A program made the translations under genes and the position numbers. Source: Saezia sanguinis (GTDB taxonomy: Bacteria > Pseudomonadota > Gammaproteobacteria > Burkholderiales > Burkholderiaceae_C). Taken from it: a stretch of DNA of 64,000 bases. The notes under the pieces are model-generated. The model was not told the origin of the DNA, did not search any database, and was given only the letters and a program-made list of their open reading frames with translations. The DNA lies in the NCBI RefSeq assembly GCF_003991585.1, contig NZ_PQSP01000002.1:1-64000 (forward strand), in the 5' to 3' direction. This document shows positions 57,829 to 64,000 of this stretch, piece by piece (within the stretch, counting starts at the first letter, position 1; every line of letters begins with the position of its first letter).

Positions 57829-60800
57829 ATGATGAAAATGATCAGAAAATATTTATTGGCAGCCTTGGTTCTGGGGTTGCTGGCTCCTGTGATATATGCT
57901 GAAACCCCATCGTGGCTGGAGCTGTCTTCGGAGCCCTTATTCGGAACGGCACGCAATGCCAAACCCACGCTGACACTGGCGCTGTCAGTTGAGTTTCCTA
58001 CCGTAGGGGCCCAATATCTGAGCGCCACGTATGATGAGGGTGCGGAATACATTGGCTATTTCAACCAGAACCTGTGTTACAACTATGACCGTACCCAGGG
58101 GTATTTCATCCCTGATAAAACCGCCAGCTCACATAAATGCGGGGGGCGCGGGTTCAGCGGCAACTTTTTAAACTGGGCAACGGGCTCAGCCATTGATGTG
58201 CTGCGCTACAGCCTGACAGGCGGAGACCGGATTCTGGATACGGAATCAAAAACCGTATTGCAGCGTGCTGTGCTGCAACAGGGATGGTATGGTTCCAACA
58301 GTAATTTTCCTGTCAAAACATTGACCCCTGCCCAGGCACTGCAAGCGGTGCCTGATGAATTAAGGCGGTTGCCAAATAACACGTTGCACAACGGTACGGT
58401 TTATATCTACAACTGCTCTGACCGGATATATTTCCGTTCAGCCACTGGTGGATCCTGTAGCGATAATAAAGATAATAACCAACTGGGCCGAAGTCTTTCA
58501 TTAAAGGTTTACTTTTTTACCCGTGTCGAAGTCTGTACCAAGGCTGCAGATGGCAGTTTGTTCGATGTTCGGACCGTAGGCGGGGAAGATTACCCCTTGT
58601 GTGAAAAATATCCGTCCGGCTATTTCAAACCAACCGGAAAACTGCAGCGCTATAACGATGCATTGCGTGTGGCGGCATTTGGATACCCGATTCACAATGT
58701 GCAGTCAGAGTACTCGGGAGTATTGCGGGCGCCCATGAAATACGTGGGGCCCGTGACATTCAATGCAGACTATGAAAATGTTGGCGACAACCCGCGCAAA
58801 GAGTGGGATCCGCAAACCGGGGTCTTTTATAAAAATCCGGAAAAAGATACGCAGTTTGGCATCAGCGGAGTCATCAATTACCTGAACCAGTTTGGACGCA
58901 CGGGCCAGTACGGAGTCTATAAAACATATGACCATGGCAATGAGCTGTATTATGAAGCGCTGCGCTATCTGCAGGGCTTGAAGCCGACCGCAAAAGCACT
59001 GGAACCATTAAGATCAACGAGTGCTTATGATGGTTTTCCGGCATACAAGGAATGGACCGACCCGCATCCGCCGGTTTCTAATTTAGGCGCCACCGGAGAT
59101 TATTCCTGCTACAGGAACCATATCCTGTTTATTGGCGATAAAAATACCCACTATGACAACCAGATTCCCGGAAATACGGGTGGTGCATCTGCAAACCGGG
59201 CTGCAAATCCGGCGGCGAATGAGCCTGATTTTGTCTACTGGACACGTATTGCCAGCGGGTTTGAGAATAACAGTGCAATGACCTACCAGGATGGTGCGGG
59301 CGAGAACCGGTCCACCAGGGGAAATCCAAGTCCGTATTCCATTAATCTGGAAACAGCCTGGACAGGCTCGGGGGGTAAAACCCGTTTCTATTTAGCCGGT
59401 ATGGGCTATTGGGCCAATACGCACGATATCCGCGGGGCGCAATGGACAAATCGCAATAATGCGTCGGGTTCTGGAGACCCGAGACGGCCGGGGATGCGCG
59501 CGCGCAGCTATTTTATTGATGTTAACGAAGGCAATGCATCAGCGACTGCAACGCAGCGGCGTACCAACCAGTTTGTTTATGGCGCCAAGTACGGTGGGTT
59601 TGACTCAGATGTCAGTTATGGCGGCAATCCTTTTACATCCGATGGTGTTCATTATGCCAATACGTTGTGGCTGCGCGAGCCGGCGGCAGCGCTTTTTCCG
59701 AAGACCTACTTTCTGGCTTCTGAGCCCGAAGCGGTGATTTCTGCATTTGATACCATCTTTGCTTCCATCGTATCAAGCAATTACAGTATTGCCGGCATGG
59801 CATTTAGCAACAACTATACCGGGTATGTTGCTGATGGCGATCAGACATACCAGGCCAGTTTTAACGGTTCTAACTGGAGCGGGGATATCACACTGAATGA
59901 CGTGAAGGTTGATGCCGATGACAAGGTGACATTGGTCAGGCACGAAAACTGGGGGGTGGCCCAGCCTTTGAATGAAAAGCTATGGTCGGAGCGCCAGATT
60001 TTTGTCGGGCAGCGGCTGGCTGGTGAGTATAAGGCGGTGGCATTTACCTGGGACCGTCTTTCGTCTTCGCAAAGAACGGCGATTTCCAGCGGTGCTTCAG
60101 CAACAGTGGGCCAGCAGCGTACCGATTATCTGCGGGGAGACCGCTCCAATGAAAGCAAAATGCGGTTACGCAGTGGGGTGCTGGGAGACATCATCAATTC
60201 CGGGGTTGTGTATAAAGGAGCACCTTTCAATCTGAAATACGATGCCGATTACGCTACATTCCAAAATGCTTTGAGAGACCGCACGGGGGTAGTTTATGCC
60301 GGTGCGAATGACGGGATGTTGCATGCTTTCAGTGCGGAGTCGGGTGAAGAATTGTTTGCCTATATTCCAAGTTTTGTGGTGCCTGATTTGTATCTGCTGA
60401 CGTTGCCTGACTACAAACACCACAGCTATGTGGATGCCACCCCCGTTGTTGACGAGGCTAAAGTGGGTGACGAATGGAAAACGGTTCTTGTGGGCGGCGC
60501 CGGCGCTGGCGGACAAGGCGTGTACGCGCTGGATGTGACAGACCCGACCAAATTTGGTGCTGACAATCTGATATGGGAATTTACGGATGAAGATGATCCC
60601 GAACTTGGCAACGTGATGGGAAGCCCGCGCATTGTGCGGATTGCAACCCAGTCTGCGCCCACGATGCCTATTGAGTACAAATGGTATGCCATTGTGCCCG
60701 GAGGCGTGAACGCTGAGGTAGAAGGCAACGCCAGTGTGACGTTAGGAATAAATACGCTGTTTATTCTGGATTTGTCCAAGCCAGCAGGGCAGCCGTGGCG

Positions 60801-61680
60801 TTTAAACAGCAACTACTATAAAGTGGTATTGCCTGGTGTTGCTAACCAGGCGCTGGGCATTATTAACCTGAGTGTGGCTGTGAATCGCAACAATACGCTG
60901 GAAGCGATTTATGCCGGGGATTTGTCGGGAACGTTATGGAAGGTTCCGCTGGGGACAAATCAAAGCTTATGGTCTGCTGACAGTGCGCAGTTGTTGTTTA
61001 TGGCGCCGCGAGGGCAGTCAATTTCCATGCCGCCGATGGTCAGTTCGGACAATGCCAGAACGTATATTTCGTTTGGAACTGGTAAGTACCTGGAAGTGGC
61101 TGATAACAACCCGCCTTACAAAGAACAGGCGATTTATACGATTATAGATACCGGGGAGATGGTCGACCTTGAGATGCTGGCACAGGCAACGATTGGGGCG
61201 GACCAACAGTTCGCGGTACCCTCCTTTGTTTGGGGCTCGCCATCGGAAATTCAGAGTAACCCAACAATGCGTGCCGGCTGGTATCTGAATCTTCCGGACT
61301 CGGAGAGCCGGGGAGAGCGCATTGTCTACAACATGGCACTCAAAGACGGCATTCTGGTGGCCAATTCGGTCATACCGTCTTTGGGCGGATGTGATGTGGG
61401 CAGCAGCAACCGCTACACCATGAATTTACGCAACGGAAGTGGTGAGTATGAAAACGTGCCGGACCAGATGCTGGGCGGGGCCTTCATTGTTGAAGGCGGG
61501 TATCGGGTGTGGGTAGACCCTGGAACCGGAACTGTCGTAGGCGGAACCGGTGGCGTTGCCGGCAGCGGGGGAACAAAAGATCCTGTGTTTGGCGGCGAGC
61601 TGCCGATTCCCGGGTCTATCACTGGCATTCTGGACTGGCGCGAACTGAATAATTACGACCAGCTTAAAAGCAGTTTTTAA
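57829..61680 (+). CDS. pilY1: Type IV pilus tip-associated protein PilY1/PilC
   Basis: 1283 residues. A signal peptide (KYLLAALVLGLLAPVIYAE, cleavage near residue 24) opens a PilY1/PilC protein, with LFGTARNAKPTLTLALSVEFPTVGAQYLSATYDEG and FSGNFLNWATGSAIDVLRYSLTGGDRILD. The C-terminal half is the PilY1 beta-propeller (GVVYAGANDGMLHAFSAESGEELFAYIP, VLVGGAGAGGQGVYALDVTDP, AIYAGDLSGTLWKV, TYISFGTGKYLEV). The residues around NRNNTLEAIYAGD (~1019) lack the acidic calcium loop seen in Pseudomonas PilY1. It sits at the pilus tip and opposes retraction. First gene of the pilY1-pilVWX set. Confidence 0.92.
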   Translation: MMKMIRKYLLAALVLGLLAPVIYAETPSWLELSSEPLFGTARNAKPTLTLALSVEFPTVGAQYLSATYDEGAEYIGYFNQNLCYNYDRTQGYFIPDKTASSHKCGGRGFSGNFLNWATGSAIDVLRYSLTGGDRILDTESKTVLQRAVLQQGWYGSNSNFPVKTLTPAQALQAVPDELRRLPNNTLHNGTVYIYNCSDRIYFRSATGGSCSDNKDNNQLGRSLSLKVYFFTRVEVCTKAADGSLFDVRTVGGEDYPLCEKYPSGYFKPTGKLQRYNDALRVAAFGYPIHNVQSEYSGVLRAPMKYVGPVTFNADYENVGDNPRKEWDPQTGVFYKNPEKDTQFGISGVINYLNQFGRTGQYGVYKTYDHGNELYYEALRYLQGLKPTAKALEPLRSTSAYDGFPAYKEWTDPHPPVSNLGATGDYSCYRNHILFIGDKNTHYDNQIPGNTGGASANRAANPAANEPDFVYWTRIASGFENNSAMTYQDGAGENRSTRGNPSPYSINLETAWTGSGGKTRFYLAGMGYWANTHDIRGAQWTNRNNASGSGDPRRPGMRARSYFIDVNEGNASATATQRRTNQFVYGAKYGGFDSDVSYGGNPFTSDGVHYANTLWLREPAAALFPKTYFLASEPEAVISAFDTIFASIVSSNYSIAGMAFSNNYTGYVADGDQTYQASFNGSNWSGDITLNDVKVDADDKVTLVRHENWGVAQPLNEKLWSERQIFVGQRLAGEYKAVAFTWDRLSSSQRTAISSGASATVGQQRTDYLRGDRSNESKMRLRSGVLGDIINSGVVYKGAPFNLKYDADYATFQNALRDRTGVVYAGANDGMLHAFSAESGEELFAYIPSFVVPDLYLLTLPDYKHHSYVDATPVVDEAKVGDEWKTVLVGGAGAGGQGVYALDVTDPTKFGADNLIWEFTDEDDPELGNVMGSPRIVRIATQSAPTMPIEYKWYAIVPGGVNAEVEGNASVTLGINTLFILDLSKPAGQPWRLNSNYYKVVLPGVANQALGIINLSVAVNRNNTLEAIYAGDLSGTLWKVPLGTNQSLWSADSAQLLFMAPRGQSISMPPMVSSDNARTYISFGTGKYLEVADNNPPYKEQAIYTIIDTGEMVDLEMLAQATIGADQQFAVPSFVWGSPSEIQSNPTMRAGWYLNLPDSESRGERIVYNMALKDGILVANSVIPSLGGCDVGSSNRYTMNLRNGSGEYENVPDQMLGGAFIVEGGYRVWVDPGTGTVVGGTGGVAGSGGTKDPVFGGELPIPGSITGILDWRELNNYDQLKSSF

Positions 61681-61687
61681 AAAGGGG

Positions 61688-61716
61688 CATGCCGGTTTTC
61701 TGATGGAGCCGGCATG
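61688..61716 (+). other. Stem-loop between pilY1 and pilV
   Basis: CATGCCGG / CCGGCATG perfect 8-bp stem with a 13-base loop, and no T run. It is likely an RNA processing or stabilising structure between the large pilY1 and the small pilin genes, rather than a terminator. Confidence 0.55.
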
Positions 61717-61773
61717 ACATGCTGGCGGGCAATGTTGAGACTTATAAGCGATAAGCGGCCAAAAGGTTTGTAT

Positions 61774-62391
61774 ATGCAAAAAGAACAATGGAGTTTAAAG
61801 CGGAAGACGCAGCGTGCTGGATTCACGCTGGTAGAAATTCTGGTTGCGATTGTGATTTTGGGAATAGGCGCGATTGCCGTACTTGGATTGCAGGTGGCTG
61901 CCGTGAAATCCAGCATTGATGCCAAATACCAGAGCACAGCGCTGCAACTGGCTTCGGATCTGTCGGCCATGATGAGGGGTAACCCGACGGTTGCCAGCAT
62001 GAACAGCAGCAGCAATCCGTATCTGATCAACAAAAACAATACGACGCCAGATGCGGTCAGCTCAGGCTCGGGGCTGGCGTCTCAGGGCAGTGCGTCGGCT
62101 ATTGCGGTGGCAGACATCAAACAATGGTACGCACGCGCCTATGAAACATTGCCTGCGGCAAAGGTCGTGGTCTGTTTTGACGCCAACCCTTATGACAGCG
62201 CAGGTGTGCCGCGGTGGGAATGCAGCGGGTCCGGTGCTACACCTTATATCAAAATCGGCTGGTCTTTGCGGCGGGGCAACTCCGCTTTGGATCAGAAAGT
62301 ACCGGGCGTAGTGATTCCAGTGGGGGTCTGTAACCCGTTGGATGCCAATGCAACGGCAGCGTGTGTCAGCGGCATTGCTGCAACACCGTAA
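61774..62391 (+). CDS. pilV: Type IV pilus minor pilin PilV
   Basis: 205 residues from ATG 61774; the frame runs back to 61714 but the extra residues are untypical. Class III signal RAGFTLVEILVAIVILGIG (Gly at -1, Glu +5), then LGLQVAAVKSSIDAKYQSTALQLASDLSAMMRGNP, the PilV N-terminal helix pattern. C-terminal CxxD/C disulfide cysteines (CNPLDANATAAC) are present. PilD-cleaved minor pilin that helps prime the pilus. Downstream of pilY1. Confidence 0.9.
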   Translation: MQKEQWSLKRKTQRAGFTLVEILVAIVILGIGAIAVLGLQVAAVKSSIDAKYQSTALQLASDLSAMMRGNPTVASMNSSSNPYLINKNNTTPDAVSSGSGLASQGSASAIAVADIKQWYARAYETLPAAKVVVCFDANPYDSAGVPRWECSGSGATPYIKIGWSLRRGNSALDQKVPGVVIPVGVCNPLDANATAACVSGIAATP

Positions 62392-62409
62392 ATATGGGTG
62401 GTGATAAAG

Positions 62410-63468
62410 ATGAATTTAATGATGAAAAAACAAAGCCGCTTCATTCAGAGAAGCCACGCTTTGCGTTTTGCCTGGCAGACGGGGTTGACGCTGGTAGAGC
62501 TGATGGTGGCGATGGCACTGTCTTTGCTGGTGATTGCTGTGGCGCTGTTGTCGCTCATGGGCGTTGGGCAGGGGCTTCGCAGTACCAGTGCAACGGCGCA
62601 GCTCAATGATGCAGCGATGCTGGTAACTTCCGTGCTGCAGCGTTCGGCCGCACAGGCAGGCTATCAGCCTTCGGGGACAGAGACATTCACGCGTGAAACT
62701 TATTATTCCGCTTTTAATGAACGCCCCGAGCCCGATGTCTATGGGCGGGATGCAACCCAAATGGCAACGGCTGCTGCTGAAGTATCGTCCAGTGATATCA
62801 GTGGTTTTTATGCTGGCGGCGGCGGTGGCGGGCTGGCAACCAGTGGCAATGCGGCGGGCAATGATTTGCTGGCAATCAGGTTTCAAGCGGTTCCCGAAAC
62901 CGATGAAGAGAAAAAAGGGCTGACCGCCATGGCTGATTTATGTACTGGCAAGCCATTGACGACCAATCCTTATGACACTTATTCGGCCGCTGACCGGTTT
63001 GAAATGCATAAGCCGATCTATACGTTTTTTGTAACGAATGATGTGTTGTATTGTAAAAGCTGGGCCCGCGCTGCCGGGAATACCGAAGCCGTTGCAACGC
63101 CTGTCATGGATGGCGTGCTTGCGTTTGAGGTGCTGTACGGTGTGTGGGACAGGACCACAGGGGCACAGGGTGCGCCTAACCAGTGGAAGTCGGCAAGTGA
63201 TATGGAAGCGGATGACTGGTATAGGGTCAAGCGTATTCGCGTTGGGCTTCTGCTGCAAAGCAAGGTGAACGCCGGACCGGCCCGAAATGAGACGGTAGAT
63301 TACTATCCTTTGGGGGAAGGGTTTTATACCAGTGCCGATCAGGGCTCCAAGGTGACGGTGAATTTCAAAGATGGCCGGGTGTTCAGAGTGGTGAACTTTA
63401 CGGTCAATGTCAGCAACATGATGATACCTCGCAATGAGCAGTCATCTGATGAGGCGCATCAGGGCTGA
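62410..63468 (+). CDS. pilW: Type IV pilus minor pilin PilW
   Basis: 352 residues from ATG 62410, behind GGTGGTG; GTG 62398 would add four residues. Class III signal QTGLTLVELMVAMALSLLVIAVALLSL (Gly -1, Glu +5). The helix continues GLRSTSATAQLNDAAMLVTSVLQRSAAQAGYQPSGTETF, typical of PilW, and the C-terminal VNFKDGRVFRVVNFTVNVSNM follows. Minor pilin of the priming complex with PilV and PilX. Ends 24 bases before the pilX ATG. Confidence 0.9.
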   Translation: MNLMMKKQSRFIQRSHALRFAWQTGLTLVELMVAMALSLLVIAVALLSLMGVGQGLRSTSATAQLNDAAMLVTSVLQRSAAQAGYQPSGTETFTRETYYSAFNERPEPDVYGRDATQMATAAAEVSSSDISGFYAGGGGGGLATSGNAAGNDLLAIRFQAVPETDEEKKGLTAMADLCTGKPLTTNPYDTYSAADRFEMHKPIYTFFVTNDVLYCKSWARAAGNTEAVATPVMDGVLAFEVLYGVWDRTTGAQGAPNQWKSASDMEADDWYRVKRIRVGLLLQSKVNAGPARNETVDYYPLGEGFYTSADQGSKVTVNFKDGRVFRVVNFTVNVSNMMIPRNEQSSDEAHQG

Positions 63469-63491
63469 GTCCCGTCTGGTGTGGGAATCTT

Positions 63492-64000
63492 ATGAAAAAT
63501 AATCAGTCAGAAAAAAAGTGTTCTTTCTTTAAAAGCGCAACATGGTGTAACGATTGTTGTGGTGTTGATTGTGCTGATGTTGATGTCGCTGTTAGGGGTA
63601 GCGGCAGCCAAGGTTGCAATGCTTTCAAGTCAGTCGACGCGTTATCAGCGGGACTACCGTGTGGCGTATGAGTCGGCGCAAGCAGCACTTACCGATGCCA
63701 TCATGGATATTGAGTCGGGCAGCCGGAAAGATATGTTTTTTGCTGGAAACGAAGCACAGTTTCCGGCGAACTGCGGCAACAGCGGCAATACCAAGGGGCT
63801 TTGTTTATACGAAGAAGATCCGCAGAAGACACCGGAAATTTATGCCGTGGACTTTGCAAATAGCGACAAGGTGGTTCCTTATGGCGCATTTACCGGCCGC
63901 AGTTTTGCAAGCGGCGCAACCGGGCTGAAACCAGTCAAGCCACCCCGTTACATCATTGAACGGCGGGAAGATACTGTTGGCCTGTATGCCAACCCGGTAA
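63492..64000 (+). CDS. pilX: Type IV pilus minor pilin PilX, frameshifted near the start and cut by the window end
   Basis: Reading on from 63538, an open frame encodes QHGVTIVVVLIVLMLMSLLG, AAAKVAMLSSQSTRYQRDYRVAYESAQAALTDA and onward to the window end, the PilX pattern (Gly -1 then hydrophobic helix; Glu +5 absent, as usual for PilX). The only plausible start, ATG 63492 after GGGA, is in another frame and meets no pilin. Removing one A from the A7 tract (63511-63517) restores MKNNQSEKSVLSLKAQHG... in one frame. The in-frame codons before 63538 contain TGA at 63493 and no ATG/GTG/TTG. Broken, phase-variable, slippage-dependent or mis-sequenced. Confidence 0.8.

Noticed and set aside
63512-63532. 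Programmed -1 ribosomal frameshift at A_AAA_AAG rescuing pilX
   Set aside because: The -1 frame reads GTG TTC TTT CTT TAA and stops; PilX needs the other shift (one A fewer), so the dnaX-type slip does not help.

Overview
The window reads as chromosomal DNA of a betaproteobacterium, most likely Burkholderiales. The reasons are the mid-50s GC feel, the DUF3717 protein, the dapF-DUF484-xerC cluster, the cyaY/lptM/lysA/ponA/pilMNOPQ/aroKB/dgt/gltBD block, and FeoAABC-type iron uptake. I could not run a search, so genus is left open. Nearly everything is housekeeping. There is no prophage, CRISPR array or insertion sequence; the only mobile-element relic is a domesticated REP-associated (RAYT-like) transposase beside one palindrome.

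Layout. 1-72: 3' tip of a 5S rRNA and its terminator, so an rRNA operon ends here. 157-8285: kelch protein with a frameshifted start, flavin reductase, queuosine-precursor transporter, lipoprotein, macro-domain protein and tldD, M20 peptidase, ABC substrate-binding protein. 8582-12176: livH, a livM-livG fusion and livF. 12235-17425 (minus): DUF945 protein, then lpxL-like, dapF, DUF484 and xerC. 17538-18868: metK behind a leader that looks like a SAM-II riboswitch. 19005-23324: lysA, lptM, cyaY and ponA. 23509-28718: pilMNOPQ. 28792-38778: aroK, aroB, dgt, RAYT-like gene, REP-like palindrome, gltB and gltD. 38873-42196 (minus): feoA-feoA-feoB-feoC under a Fur-type promoter. 42320-43346 (minus): a TerC-family gene with an upstream yybP-ykoY (Mn2+) riboswitch. 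43460-56697: DUF3717/DUF1289 protein, purB, DUF485 protein and actP, pncC, an exported protein, pyrE, exonuclease III, nitroreductase, cpdA-like gene, DUF1840, aroC and htpG. 56858-64000: a small membrane protein, then pilY1, pilV, pilW and pilX, the last running off the end.

How the parts fit. Two type IV pilus loci are present: the alignment/secretin set (pilMNOPQ) and the tip/minor-pilin set (pilY1VWX). metK (SAM made), lysA/dapF (diaminopimelate to lysine and peptidoglycan), ponA (peptidoglycan), aroK/B/C (chorismate) and gltBD (glutamate) form a biosynthetic core. Fe2+ import (Fur) sits next to a probable Mn2+ exporter (Mn riboswitch).

Most notable points: a SAM-II-like pseudoknot in front of metK with a competing downstream copy of its P1 strand; pilX out of frame with its own ATG at an A7 tract; a kelch protein whose signal peptide is out of frame at a G4 tract; and a RAYT-like protein that has lost its HUH histidines but is translationally coupled to dgt. 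Because two homopolymer frameshifts occur in one window, assembly error has to be excluded before biology is inferred.
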